Part shown: in pieces, positions 15,641 to 26,044 of the stretch
Layout of the letters: every line of letters starts with the position of its first letter
Numbering within the stretch: the first letter of the stretch is position 1
The notes under the pieces: model-generated
Databases searched by the model: none
What the model was told of the DNA's origin: nothing
The model's input: only the letters and a program-made list of their open reading frames with translations
Source of the DNA: Microcella alkalica
GTDB lineage: Bacteria > Actinomycetota > Actinomycetes > Actinomycetales > Microbacteriaceae
Reading direction: 5' to 3'
NCBI RefSeq assembly: GCF_014137945.1
Contig: NZ_JACGWX010000002.1
Location: 186,001 to 250,000 of the forward strand
DNA: 64,000 nucleotides
Position numbers and translations under genes: made by a program

Positions 15641-16777
15641 GCTGAAGGTCTAGGTGACTCCTGACCTGTAGCGACGAGAGTCCCTGCTAGAGGATGGGCA
15701 CAATGCCGAAAGCGTCTCAGATGGTCTTCCGGGACGACGTTGTCGCGATCGCGCTGAAGCGGGAAGTCTCGATCGCGCACATCGCGAAAGATCTCGGGAT
15801 CTCCCAATCAGACGTTCAGCGATGGGTGAAGATCGCCGAACTCGACGGGGGCCGCCGGCCGGGCGTGACCTCCAGCTAGGCGGTCGAGAACCGTGAGCTG
15901 CGACGCCGCGTGAAGTTGCTGGAGCAGGAGAATGAGACCCTGCGCCGGCGGCGGCGTATCTGTCGCAGCGCATCTTTCGGGCCCAAAAGGCTCTACCCGC
16001 TCGGGAGTGAACTCGCCGCGGATGGCATCGCCGTCGCGGTAACGAGCCGGGTGTTGACGTCCCCAGGCATCCCTATTACACGTGGATCGCCTATCCTGTC
16101 TCGCAGCGGGACTGGGACGAGGCGCGGCTGACAATGCCGCGATCGACGTGCTCGATGACCCAGCGTTCGGGTATCGGTTCATAGCTGACGAGCTCGCCGG
16201 CCGGCTTCACCGCGTCGGAGCGGCGCGTCTGGCGGTTGTGCTCGCAGATCGACATCACCAGCGCGTTCGAGCGCAAGAAGCGCGGCAAGAACGGCCTTGT
16301 GGTCCCGCCGGTGCGCGACGACCTCGCCCACCGCGAGTTCAGCGTGGCTCGCCCTGATGCGCTCTGGTTGTGCGACATCACTGAGCATCCAATCGGCGAG
16401 GGGACGTTGTATCTCTGCGCGATAAAGGACATCTTCTCCAACCACATCGTCGGAAACTCGATCGCGGACAGGATGACCTCAGAGCTTGCAGTCTCGGCGC
16501 TGCGGATGGCCATCCAGCGTCGCAACCCGACCGGCACGATCGTTCACTCCGATCGTGGCAGCCAGTTCCGATCGAGGCGCTTCCATGAAGAACTCGATCG
16601 TCACGGCTTGGTCGGAACGATGGGTCGGGTCGGGGCGGCGGGCGGCAAGGCGGCGATGGAGTCGTTCTTCGCGCTGCTGCAGAAGTTAGTTCGCAACAGC
16701 CGCCGCTGGAGCTCGAAGCGATCATGACCACACGGGCCGCGTCAACGGCCTAAGAAGAGTCCCCCAAACCTTCAGCA
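15641..16777 (+). mobile_element. Degenerate IS3-family element, copy 1 (left edge of the island)
   Basis: The ends are inverted repeats (TGCTGAAGGTCTAGGTGAC at the left; ACCTTCAGCA at the right) with the TG...CA termini of IS3 elements. The trinucleotide GTC flanks both sides (15638-15640 and 16778-16780), consistent with a 3-bp target duplication. It is 1,137 bp, about 114 bp shorter than the related copy at 58701, and in the same orientation. By eye the two copies are about 75-80% identical, so they are relatives and not a recent duplication. Confidence 0.85.
15704..16735 (+). pseudogene. Broken IS3-family transposase genes (orfA/orfB)
   Basis: The orfA part (MPKASQMVFRDDVVAIALKRE, HTH GISQSDVQRWVK) is stopped by TAG at 15877-15879 and then continues as AVENRELRRRVKLLEQEN. 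The orfB part is frameshifted near 16060-16235. It then reads LWLCDITEHPIGEGTLYLCAIKD and VHSDRGSQFRSR and ends in an internal deletion that joins NSRRW directly to the last residues EAIMTTRAAS. The deletion removes about 38 codons relative to copy 2, downstream of the last catalytic Glu. Non-functional. Confidence 0.85.
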
Positions 16778-16836
16778 GTCCCGACGAGGATCGAGAAGAT
16801 TGGGTAAAGCTGCGGCGAAGGCCGAGTTCACCTCAC

Positions 16837-16866
16837 TTGAAATCGTTGGGGTGCTGACAATATAGT
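16837..16866 (+). promoter_or_regulatory. Sigma-70-type promoter for the aromatic hydroxylase gene
   Basis: TTGAAA (16837-16842), an 18-bp spacer and TATAGT (16861-16866) lie 27 bp before the start codon. A small dyad, GCTC-AACA-GAGC, follows the -10 box and could be an operator for the co-transcribed MarR regulator; that is inference. Confidence 0.6.
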
Positions 16867-16892
16867 GGGCTCAACAGAGCAGAGGAACCCAC

Positions 16893-18773
16893 ATGCAGTT
16901 CTACCTCGACGGTTATCGCCCCGGCGACCCGGAACTCCTCCCGGCCGCCCCCGGCGCCTACACCCCGGGCGACCCCCTTCCGGAGACAGTGGACGTGCTC
17001 GTCGTGGGCACGGGGCCCGCTGGCTGCGTTCTCGGGGCACAGCTAGCCGCGTTCCCGGGCATCCGCACACGTATCGTCGAACGCCGCGAGGGGCCGCTGC
17101 TGCGCGGGCAGGCAGACGGCGTCGCCTGCCGCACCGTCGAGATGTTTCAGGCCTTCGGCCTCGCCACGAGCATGCTCGCCGAGGCGTACTGGGTGAACGA
17201 AAGCGTTTTCTGGAGCCCGGATGAGGCGGATCCCTCGCGGATCGTTCGGACGGGGCGCGTGCAGGACACCGAGGACGGCCTGTCCGAGATGCCGCATCTC
17301 ATCGTCAACCAGGCGCGGCTTCAGGAATACCTCCTCGAGCGGATGCGCAAGTCACCCACCCGCATCGAGCCCGACTACGGCGTCGAATTCGTGACCCTCG
17401 CGGTCGAGCCGACGGGCGACCACCCCGTGCTCGTGACCCTGCGGCGCGGCGACGATGAATTCCAGGTGCGGGCGAAGTACGTTGTCGGCTGCGACGGGGC
17501 CCGTAGCGCCGTGCGTACGGCCATCGGGCGGCAACTGCGCGGGGATGCCGCGAACCACGCTTGGGGGGTGCTCGACATCTTCGCAGTGACGGACTACCCC
17601 GACTGGCGCATGAAGTCCTTTATCCAGTCGGCTCATGCCGGCAACATCCTGCTCATCCCCCGCGAGGGCGGGAACATGGTGCGGCTCTACGTCGATCTCG
17701 GCGAGGTGACCGATCGCGAGGAGCACAAGCAGATCACCTCGGACCAGGTCATCGCGACGGCGCAGCAGGTACTGAGCCCCTACCAGCTCGATGTGTGCGA
17801 GATCGTCTGGTTCTCGGTCTACGAGGTTGGCCAGCGCCTCACGGACAAATTCGACGACGTGCCTGCCGCGGAGGTCGGCTCGCGCCTGCCGCATGTGTTC
17901 ATCGCCGGGGATGCCTGCCACACGCACAGCGCGAAGGCCGGCCAGGGCATGAACGTGTCGATGCAGGACGGCTTCAACCTCGGCTGGAAGCTCGCCGCCG
18001 TACTCGAGGGACGCAGCGCTCCGGACCTGCTGCACACCTACTCGGCCGAGCGCCAGGCGATCGCGCAGGACCTCATCGACTTCGACAAGGCGTGGTCGGC
18101 CACGATCGCGCGGCAGCCCATCGATCCGGCTCATCCCGAACTCGGCGGGATCGAAGCGGGCGAGCTGCAGGCCGCGTTCCTCGAGTCGGGCCGCTACACG
18201 GCCGGACTGGCGACGCAGTACGAGCCGTCCGTGCTCACGGGCGAGGCAGTGCACCAGTCGCTCGCGACCGGGTTCCCCCTCGGGATGCGCTTCCACTCCG
18301 CACCGGTCGTGCGCATCGGGGATGCCAAGAACGTGGAGCTCGGACACACCCACGAGGCGGATGGGCGCTGGCGCCTCTACGCCTTCGCCGATGCGGGCGG
18401 GTCGCGTGCCGCGGCCCTGTTCGAGCATCTGCAGCGCGTCGTGCTGCCGCGGTTCACACCCGCGGGAGCCGCTCCGGATGCCGTCCTGGATGTGCGCGCC
18501 ATCTTCCCGCAGGGGCACCGTGAACTCAATGTCATCGACCTGCCGCAGGTGCTGCGCCCCCAGCGGGGCCGGCTGGGCCTGCGCGACTACGAGAAGGCCT
18601 TCGCGACCGACACCAAGGCCGGGATCGACATCTTCGACGAGCGCGGTGTCGATCGCACGGCGGGTGCGCTGGTGATCGTGCGCCCGGACCAGTACGTTGC
18701 GCATGTGATTTCGCTCGACGCCCTCGACGAACTCGATGCCTTCTTGGCCGGATTCTTGCTCGAGGCCAAATGA
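16893..18773 (+). CDS. FAD-dependent aromatic hydroxylase, MobA / phenol 2-monooxygenase type
   Basis: Flavoprotein monooxygenase that adds one hydroxyl to a phenolic ring with NADPH and O2. The 626 aa are close to 3-hydroxybenzoate 4-monooxygenase (MobA) and phenol hydroxylase. Residues 38-44 hold the Rossmann GxGxxG (VGTGPAG); VGCDGARSAVR is the DG motif; GDACHTHSAKAGQGMN at about 338 is the GD motif that contacts FAD. The C-terminal 170 residues (from about RFHSAP) form the thioredoxin-like domain of this subgroup. MobA would make protocatechuate from 3-hydroxybenzoate, but the true substrate is open. A GAGGAA ribosome site precedes ATG 16893. It overlaps the MarR gene by 4 bp. Confidence 0.85.
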   Translation: MQFYLDGYRPGDPELLPAAPGAYTPGDPLPETVDVLVVGTGPAGCVLGAQLAAFPGIRTRIVERREGPLLRGQADGVACRTVEMFQAFGLATSMLAEAYWVNESVFWSPDEADPSRIVRTGRVQDTEDGLSEMPHLIVNQARLQEYLLERMRKSPTRIEPDYGVEFVTLAVEPTGDHPVLVTLRRGDDEFQVRAKYVVGCDGARSAVRTAIGRQLRGDAANHAWGVLDIFAVTDYPDWRMKSFIQSAHAGNILLIPREGGNMVRLYVDLGEVTDREEHKQITSDQVIATAQQVLSPYQLDVCEIVWFSVYEVGQRLTDKFDDVPAAEVGSRLPHVFIAGDACHTHSAKAGQGMNVSMQDGFNLGWKLAAVLEGRSAPDLLHTYSAERQAIAQDLIDFDKAWSATIARQPIDPAHPELGGIEAGELQAAFLESGRYTAGLATQYEPSVLTGEAVHQSLATGFPLGMRFHSAPVVRIGDAKNVELGHTHEADGRWRLYAFADAGGSRAAALFEHLQRVVLPRFTPAGAAPDAVLDVRAIFPQGHRELNVIDLPQVLRPQRGRLGLRDYEKAFATDTKAGIDIFDERGVDRTAGALVIVRPDQYVAHVISLDALDELDAFLAGFLLEAK

Positions 18774-19192
18774 CCGACGAGCCCGAGCCGCTCAGGTACA
18801 CCGGTCACCTCTTCCGGCGCGCGCAGCAGCGGCATGCTGCACTGTGGCAGGAGCAGGTGTCGGCAGAGGTCTCGAGCGTGCAGTACGCCGTGCTCGCGGT
18901 TCTCGAGCGGATGCCTGGGGCGAGCCAGAGTGAGCTGGGCGCCGACCTCGACCTCGACCGTTCGACAATTGCCGACATCGTCGCCCGCCTCGAGCGGCGC
19001 GGCGTCATCGAGCGCTCGTCGCACGAGAGCGATCGGCGCCGATACTCGCTAAGGCTCACCGCCGCCGGCCTGGCGGAGGTCGGCAGGCTGCGCCCGCTGG
19101 TCGCTGAGGCGAATGCGAAGCTCACCGAGCAGCTGAGCGCCACCGAGCTGGAGAACCTGAGGACGCTGCTGAAACGGATACTGGAGTGGTGA
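18770..19192 (+). CDS. MarR-family transcriptional regulator
   Basis: A 140-aa winged-helix regulator. Core elements are SSVQYAVLAVLERMPGASQSELG, LDRSTIADIVARLERRGVIER (recognition helix) and the wing SDRRRYSLRLT, with terminal dimerisation helices. MarR proteins usually repress adjacent catabolic genes until a phenolic ligand binds. The ATG overlaps the hydroxylase stop (ATGA), so it is in the same operon and probably controls it. Confidence 0.9.
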   Translation: MTDEPEPLRYTGHLFRRAQQRHAALWQEQVSAEVSSVQYAVLAVLERMPGASQSELGADLDLDRSTIADIVARLERRGVIERSSHESDRRRYSLRLTAAGLAEVGRLRPLVAEANAKLTEQLSATELENLRTLLKRILEW

Positions 19193-19500
19193 GGTACATC
19201 CGGCTCGGCGATCTCACCGTCTCCTCGATCGGGTTGGGCTGCATGGGGATGTCGCACCTCTATACCGGGCACAGCACGGACGAAGGGCGCGCGATCCGAA
19301 CGATCCATCGGGCCCTGGACCTCGCGCCCGTTCTGCTCACCCCCGACGAGGCGGCAGTCATCCTCGGCCGCGACGTGGCAGAGCTGCGGCGGTGGCGTGG
19401 CCAGAACGTCGGGCCCACGTTCCACGACCTCGGTCGGGGACTCATCCGCTACGCCCGCGAATCGGTGATCGAGGAGGCAGCAACGGCGTCGGCTCGATGA
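19186..19500 (+). pseudogene. Chimeric fragment: aldo/keto reductase N-terminus joined to an excisionase-like HTH
   Basis: The first 46 residues (VRYIRLGDLTVSSIGLGCMGMSHLY, then EGRAIRTIHRALDL; shown in parts) are the start of an AKR family oxidoreductase. At about 19322 the match ends and the frame continues as LLTPDEAAVILGRDVAELRRWRG, the helix-turn-helix of a MerR/excisionase-type protein, with a tail YARESVIEEAA typical of that family's end. The GTG start overlaps the MarR stop. I read it as the scar of a recombination that cut an AKR gene once belonging to the hydroxylase operon and fused plasmid-type DNA to it. Its 3' end overlaps the convergent SRAP gene. Confidence 0.7.
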
Positions 19501-20200
19501 GAGACGGGTCACGGGGGTCGACCGTGCGGGAGTTGTTCACCCGCCGGTCGACCTCGTATGTGCGCATCGTCGACGCGATCGCAGACGAGGCGTGACCGAG
19601 GTCGGCCAGCAGCTCGGCGCGGTGCGCTTTCGACTGTGTGGTGTCGCCGTCCACAGTGAGCGATACCGGGCTCAGCCATTCGTCCCAGAGGTCCGGGGTG
19701 AGGAACGCCGGCATCCGGTCGTGTACCTCTCCGCTGGCGTCACGGGCCTCGCGCGTGACGACGACGAACACTCGTCGCCGCTCCCCCGCAACGTCCATCG
19801 TCCATGTCAGGCCGGCGGCCGCCAGCAGCTCGTCGCTGTGGATGAAGTGCGGTTGCTTGTCACCCTTCGGCCCGGTCCACTCGTAGTAGCCCAGCATCGG
19901 AACGATGCACCGCGCGTTCGAGAACGCGCCCACCCAGAAACCGGTCGGCAGCTTCTCCATCCGCGCGTTGATGATCGGCGCCCCGGCAGGGCGACTGGGA
20001 GGTTTCGGCCAATCCCAGCGGGCCAGCGTGACCTCCCGGTTCACGGTGCCGTCCTCACCGGCCCACTCCCGAACGATCGGAGCGTCCGATGTGGGCGCGA
20101 CCGAATATGACGGTCGCCAGTCCTGTGCGCGGCCGCCCTCAGCGACGAACTGCTCGATCAGTTCGTTCGTCTCCTTGTTCATCGCGAAACGCCCACACAT
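19442..20200 (-). CDS. SOS response-associated peptidase (SRAP, YedK/HMCES family)
   Basis: Protects abasic sites in single-stranded DNA by forming a thiazolidine crosslink through Cys2. The 252-aa protein begins MCGRFAM, so Cys2 becomes N-terminal after Met removal. It also has the conserved INARMEKLP (Asn), GYYEWTG (Glu) and the HDRMPAFL segment (His). Such genes are common on plasmids and phages. The 3' end overlaps the chimeric fragment on the other strand by 59 bp. It follows the serine recombinase gene by 2 bp. Confidence 0.92.
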   Translation of the reverse strand: MCGRFAMNKETNELIEQFVAEGGRAQDWRPSYSVAPTSDAPIVREWAGEDGTVNREVTLARWDWPKPPSRPAGAPIINARMEKLPTGFWVGAFSNARCIVPMLGYYEWTGPKGDKQPHFIHSDELLAAAGLTWTMDVAGERRRVFVVVTREARDASGEVHDRMPAFLTPDLWDEWLSPVSLTVDGDTTQSKAHRAELLADLGHASSAIASTMRTYEVDRRVNNSRTVDPRDPSLIEPTPLLPPRSPIRGRSG

Positions 20201-20202
20201 GG

Positions 20203-20781
20203 CTACCTGCTCACCTTCTCGGTCTGGGCCAGCGCGCGGCGGACGGAGGCGGAGCTGACGTGCAAGGTCTTGGCGATCGTCTCCCACGTCGCCGGCGGGG
20301 TCTGAGCGCGCATCTGGCGCGCGACCTCGACGCGCTCGGCGCTCATCACCGTGGGGCGACCGCCGACGCGGCCCTGGGCGCGTGCGTACTCCAGACCGAG
20401 CCGGGTGTTCTCCCGGATCGTGTCGACGCGCAGCTGCGCGAACACGGCCACGATGCCGAACAGGGCGCGTCCCATCGGGGTCGTGGTGTCGATCACCGGT
20501 TCGGTGAGGCTCTTGATGTCGACGCCCTTGTCCTCCAGCTCGTGCAGCGTCTCGATCAGGATGCGCTCGGTCCCGCCGAGCCGATCGAGGCGGCGCACCA
20601 ACAGCACGTCGCCGGCGCGGAGGTAGTCCATGCATGCGACCCACTGCGGGCGATCCTTGACCCGGCTGGAGTCGCCGTGGTCGACGAACACGCGCTCCGC
20701 TCCTGCCGCATGCAGCTCGGCCTCCTGGGCCTTCGGGTTCTGCTCACGCTTGGACACTCGGGCATATCCGACGACGGTCAT
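20203..20781 (-). CDS. Serine recombinase (resolvase/invertase)
   Basis: Small serine recombinase of 192 aa. The catalytic Ser is residue 10 in YARVSKREQ; Arg-rich active-site segments LLVRRLDRLGG and FAQLRVDTIRENTRLGLEYAR follow, then a C-terminal helix-turn-helix (ATWETIAKTLHVSSASVRRAL). Typical of plasmid or transposon resolvases that separate multimers or cointegrates. Coupled to the Fic gene upstream (ATGA overlap at 20778-20781). No res site was recognised with certainty nearby. Confidence 0.92.
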   Translation of the reverse strand: MTVVGYARVSKREQNPKAQEAELHAAGAERVFVDHGDSSRVKDRPQWVACMDYLRAGDVLLVRRLDRLGGTERILIETLHELEDKGVDIKSLTEPVIDTTTPMGRALFGIVAVFAQLRVDTIRENTRLGLEYARAQGRVGGRPTVMSAERVEVARQMRAQTPPATWETIAKTLHVSSASVRRALAQTEKVSR

Positions 20782-21536
20782 AGGTCCCTCCCCTGTTCCG
20801 CTTCTCGGCCGGGTGTCGTCGGCCGGCGCGAGCGGCCCGTCGACGTCGACGGTGCGGAGCGTCCCGGCGCGACGCTGCTGCTCAAGTTGGCGAACGCGCG
20901 CAGCTGCTCCATCCGTTCCGGGGTGAGCCGGCCTCCCGCGGCGGGCTGCACGATGCGGTCGAAGATCCCGCGCAGTTCGGTGAAGTCCTGGCGTTCCATA
21001 GCGGCACGTGACGCCTGGTCGTTCTCCGCCCCGGTGACTCGGCTCCAGTCGAGGTCGAATCCGGCGCCGGCGGCGATCTGTGTCCAGAAGATTCGTTGCG
21101 TGCGGCCGTTGCCCTCCCGGAACGGGTGGAGGTAATTCACCTGGTCGTAGTGGTGCGCCAGGCGATCTACGAACCGGTCACGGTCCAGGCCGTGCAGCTG
21201 GTGCTCGTCCGCGAGCTCCGCGAACGCGAACCCGGCGCCGGACTCCAGCCGAGACACGGGCATGAAGAACTCCGCGCCCGGGTCGGTGCCCTTGCGGATG
21301 TCGACGGTGCGCAGCTGGCCGGCCCAGTCGTAGACGTCCTGGAAGAGCTGCCGGTGGATTGCCTGGAGCTGTCGGAGATCTCCGGTGACCTTCACCGGGC
21401 GGGTGATCATCTCGGCCCGTCGCCACTCGGTCAGTTCCGCTTCAGCGCGATCCAGCGTGGCGCGGTCGGTCAAGCCGAGCCGGTTGCGGAGAATGCCCGA
21501 TGCGGGCTCGAGGTACGGGTCGACGAAATCAGGCAA
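20778..21536 (-). CDS. Fic-domain AMP-transferase (toxin)
   Basis: The Fic core is complete: the motif HPFREGNGR (residues 137-145) supplies the catalytic His and the Mg/ATP loop. The flap region is KGTDPGAEFFMP. Fic proteins transfer AMP from ATP to target proteins; in the VbhT class the targets include gyrase and topoisomerase IV. The 252-aa length leaves a Ser/Pro-rich tail after the Fic domain. The start overlaps the antitoxin stop by 8 bp, a typical toxin-antitoxin arrangement. Target and activity are inferred from the family. Confidence 0.9.
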   Translation of the reverse strand: MPDFVDPYLEPASGILRNRLGLTDRATLDRAEAELTEWRRAEMITRPVKVTGDLRQLQAIHRQLFQDVYDWAGQLRTVDIRKGTDPGAEFFMPVSRLESGAGFAFAELADEHQLHGLDRDRFVDRLAHHYDQVNYLHPFREGNGRTQRIFWTQIAAGAGFDLDWSRVTGAENDQASRAAMERQDFTELRGIFDRIVQPAAGGRLTPERMEQLRAFANLSSSVAPGRSAPSTSTGRSRRPTTPGREAEQGRDL

Positions 21537-21732
21537 GGCCCCAGCGGGCCCGTGTGCGGCGTCCCAGCTCGTCGACGTCGAACTCCCCCGCCGCGTAGGC
21601 GGCCGCGTCGGCGCGGTACTCAGCGCCGGCCGCGAGGCCTTCCATCGCGGAACTGTGGGCGGCGTCGGCCACGACGCGCTCGCGCAGCTCGCGCTCGGCC
21701 GCGGAGATGGTGCTGGCGGTCTTGACGCTCAT
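21529..21732 (-). CDS. Fic-associated antitoxin, VbhA-like
   Basis: 67 residues from ATG 21732, with a GAGG ribosome site upstream. It carries the class I Fic inhibition motif SxxxEG as S27-S-A-M-E31-G32 inside helix AAHSSAMEGLAAG; the Glu is known to reach into the Fic ATP site and block AMP transfer. The rest (GAEYRADAAAYAAGEFDVDEL) matches VbhA-type antitoxins. The frame is open for 38 further codons upstream, but those residues look non-coding. Confidence 0.85.
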   Translation of the reverse strand: MSVKTASTISAAERELRERVVADAAHSSAMEGLAAGAEYRADAAAYAAGEFDVDELGRRTRARWGLA

Positions 21733-22064
21733 GGTGGCCTCCCTCGTTGTTTCTAGTCTACCCGACTTGCTCAAAAACCTATAGTAGAGGTTTTGCGCAG
21801 AATAGGGTTTTGACAAGGGTTTTGAGCACCGAAGTTTCCCCGACATCTCGCGGTGTGTACCGCGCGTTGCTCGGCCTGCTCAGAATCGATCGTTTTCGGT
21901 GGATCGTTGCAGTGCGCCTCATCGGGCCCGCCATAAAGGTGGGTCGTAACCGGGTTTTGGCAGAGGGTTTCGGCTGGGGCAGAGAGCGACGGGCAGTTCC
22001 GCAGCTGCTGCACTCTGGTGCGCCAGCAGCTTCCTTTCTCGCCTAGAACTGAGCGTCGGTTTTG
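21733..22064. other. Intergenic region with GGTTTTG repeats upstream of the Fic module
   Basis: About 330 bp without a convincing gene. Close to the antitoxin there is a dyad (AAAACCT, 7-nt gap, AGGTTTT) and three GGTTTTG direct repeats (21789, 21806 and 21818), with a further GGGTTTTGG near 21952. The repeats may be an operator of the toxin-antitoxin pair or part of a replication or partition site; the sequence does not decide. The right end abuts an IS fragment. Confidence 0.45.
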
Positions 22065-22883
22065 ATCTGTGGGGGCTGCCGCACGAACAGGTGACAGTTC
22101 GGGTTTCAGGCCGCGAGGCTCACGGCCGGGTTCATGATGGTCTCGTATTCGATGGGGGTCAACCGGCCCAGGCGGGCCTGCCGACGACGGCGGTGGTAGG
22201 TCCTCTCGATCCAGGTGATGATCGCGATCCGAAGCTCTTCACGGGTGTGCCAGCGCTTGCGGTCCAGGACGTTCTTCTGCAGAAGGGAGAAGAACGATTC
22301 CATCGCGGCGTTGTCCCCGGCAGCACCGACCTGGCCCATGGATCCGATGAGGTGACGACGGTTCAGGGCGTGCACGAACTTCCGGGACCGGAACTGCGAT
22401 CCACGGTCGGAGTGCACGATGCATCCGGCGGCGTCGCCGCGTCGGGAAACAGCATTGTCCAGGGCGTTCACCGCGAGCCGTGCTTTCATCCGGTCGCTGA
22501 TCGAGTAGCCGACGATGCGGCCGGAGAACACGTCCTTGCTGGCGCAGAGGTAGAGCTTGCCCTCGTCGGTGGAGTGTTCGGTAATGTCGGTCAGCCACAG
22601 CTCGTTGACGTCATCGGCGGAGAAGTCGCGCTGGACCAGGTCATCGTGGACCGGTGGTCCCGGACGCTTGCCGTTCTTGGCGCGCTTCTTGCCGAAGACG
22701 GACCACCACTGGTTGTCGCGGCAGATCCGCCACGCGGTCCGCTCGCACATCGCCTCGCCCGCGTCTGCGGCTTCGCCGACGAGGAGCCGGTATCCGAACT
22801 CGGGATCGTTGTGGTGGGCGTCCAGGAGCGCGTTGGCCCGGTATGCCTCGGCCAGCTCGGCCTTGGTGACCGTAGTGCCTTAC
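22065..22883 (-). pseudogene. IS3-family transposase orfB, 5'-truncated
   Basis: Reads ELAEAYRANALLDAHHNDPEFGYRLL, then LWLTDITEHSTDEGKLYLC, CIVHSDRGSQFRSR and NAAMESFFSLLQKNVLDRK (each part below the whole), i.e. the D, D and E of the DDE catalytic triad are present. The frame is closed by TAA just before 22883, so orfA and the first third of orfB are missing. Beyond the stop codon lies an IS end at about 22065-22100. It is related to, but clearly distinct from, the two boundary copies. Confidence 0.85.
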
Positions 22884-22937
22884 AGTCAATTCCCCGGGAA
22901 CGGTGGGCCGTGCCTCAGATAAAAGTCCCCGGGAAAT

Positions 22938-23271
22938 CTAGCTGGCCTGCCGGCGGTGGAGCTTGATGCCCGAGGGGTTGGGGTGGGCGGTGACGGCCTG
23001 TACTTCCCGTTCGAGTTCGCGGGTCTTCTCGGCGGCCAGGCGGATCAGTTGTTGCTGGATCCGGTCGATTTCGGTGGCGATGGCCACCGGGTCCAGGCTG
23101 TCGTGGTGGGCCCGGAGTTCGGCTTGCTGGGTGTCGCTGAGGATTCCGGAGGCCAGCAGCCGTCGGTATGGGGTTTTCGGGGTGTCGTAGAGGCGTTTGC
23201 GCCGCCCGACCGCGTCGGTGGCCCAGCCGGCGGGCTTCTTTGTGGGGGTGAGGTAGTTCAGCCGGTCGTTG
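22938..23271 (-). pseudogene. 3' part of an rve-type integrase/transposase split by an IS
   Basis: Encodes NDRLNYLTPTKKPAGWATDA, RKRLYDTPKTPYRRLLASG and a helical tail ending KLHRRQAS. It is the C-terminal continuation of the gene whose front half lies at 24584-25401. The 1,306-bp IS3 element lies between the halves, with a duplicated ACC on both sides. Joining the flanks restores LWPLV-NDRLNY in frame. Confidence 0.85.
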
Positions 23272-23327
23272 ACCTGTTGCGCCCCGGGTCTGGTGGAGGC
23301 TCCTGACATCCCGAAAGGATGAGGAGC

Positions 23328-24565
<1,238 letters not shown>

Positions 24566-24583
24566 ACCCGGGGCGCAACAACC

Positions 24584-25401
24584 AGGGGCCAGAGCCGGTT
24601 CAGCAGCACCAGCTCGGCGGGGGCGTCGTACCGGTAGTAGAACCCGTAGCGGCGCACCAGGTGCCCGTTCTTAGATTCGATGGTGGCCTGGTCGTTCTTC
24701 TTGTAGGGCCGTCCGCGAGTGAAGAAGATGTCCTTGTCGGCGGCCCAGTTGACCACGTCGTGGTTGATGAACTCCGATCCGTTGTCGAAGTCCAGGCCGC
24801 TGACCAGGTACGGGATCGTGTCGAATCCGGTCTGGAGGGTAGCGAGGATGTGCACGCGGGCGTTGTTGCGGATCGCGCGGGTGAATACCCAGCCGTTGTG
24901 CACATCGGTGAAGTTCACCGAACGGGCGAACTCGCCCTTGAGCGTGGGCCCGCAGTGGGCGACGGTGTCGACCTCGAAGAATCCGGGTTCGTCCTCGACC
25001 TCGTCACCGGCCTTGCGGATCGTGACCGAGGTGCGCAACAAGGACCCCGGCTTCGTCAAGGACTTGCCGTGCACCGGGTCCTTGGCCCGGGCCGGGACCA
25101 GGTACCGGTCGGTGGTGGCCGCGCTCATCGCCAGCAGCTCGGCCCGCACCACCGGGCAGTACCGGTCCTGGCCCTCGACCAGGGCGCCGTGGCGTTCCAT
25201 CGCCTCGATCCACTCGGCCATCGAGGCGGCCAGGTACTTCCCGCACAGGCCGCCGGAGACCGCCCAGATGCGCCGGAGCACCATGAGGGCGTCGTAGGAG
25301 TACCTGCGGGGTTTGGTCTTGCGCCGGTCGAGCACCGTGACCGTCGCGGCGGCCCGCCCTGGCGGCTGATTGGCGCCGTATGACTTCGTCCGCCAGGTCA
25401 A
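24584..25401 (-). pseudogene. 5' part of an rve-type integrase/transposase split by an IS
   Basis: Front half of the gene at 22938. Reads RRYSYDALMVLRRIWAVSGG, CGKYLAASMAEWIEAMERHG, FFEVDTVAHCGPTLKGEF (first catalytic Asp), GLDFDNGSEFINHDVVNW (second Asp) and NDQATIESKNGHLVRRYG (Glu). The family is a DDE integrase found in actinobacterial IS elements that I cannot name exactly. The expected N-terminal HTH region is missing: the frame starts where the IclR fragment begins at about 25385, so the gene was cut there too. Confidence 0.8.
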
Positions 25402-25972
25402 GGGAGATCGAACCTATGTGGCCGGGCCGGTGTTCGTTGACCTGGGCCTGGCTGCGGTGCGCGGCATGGACATTCGGGTGCACGCACGGCCGATCCTCGC
25501 CGACCTGGCGGTCTCGCTCAACGAGACCGTTCATCTTGCCCAACTTGAGGGCGCGAATGTGCGGTATCTCATCGGGGCGGAGGGCGCCAACGCGCTCCGG
25601 GTGACCGACCGTACCGGACAGGTCACGCCGGCGCACACCAGCGCCACGGGGCGGGCATTGCTCGCCGACCTTCCTGACGACCGACTCGAGGCGATTCTCG
25701 CCGAGATCGAGGCAGAAGGGGTCGACGTGCCGGCCCTGCGGGCTGAGCTTGCTGAGATTCGTCAGCGTGGCTACGCCCTCAACTTCCGCCCTGACGACGT
25801 CGTATCCATGGCCACGACAGTGCGTGATCAGAACGACCAGACGGTTGCGGCGATCAACGCTGTCGGGCCCACATCGCGGATGTCGCAACGCGACCAGGTG
25901 CACGTGGCGCGCCAGTTGCACGCCGCGGCCGCGAGGCTCGAAGAGGTCTTGCGCGCCGTCCCGCAGGCGTAG
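25386..25972 (+). pseudogene. IclR-family regulator lacking its DNA-binding domain
   Basis: The reading frame starts inside the protein at FVRQVKGDRTYVAGPVFVDLG, the end of the winged helix. It then gives an intact effector-binding domain: NETVHLAQLEGANVRYLIG, TPAHTSATGRALLADLP and RQRGYALN to the C-terminus PQA. The first 60 or so residues, including the recognition helix, are absent because the integrase fragment abuts at about 25385. A short start (ATG in MAPYD) exists but would yield no DNA binding. An 82-bp piece of the same gene recurs at 44842. Confidence 0.8.
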
Positions 25973-26044
25973 GGCAGTCCCGGGCGGGTCCCTCCCCCCG
26001 CTGGTTCGCAGGAATTCGCGGTCGCCGGTGGCGGCCCTTCTGGG

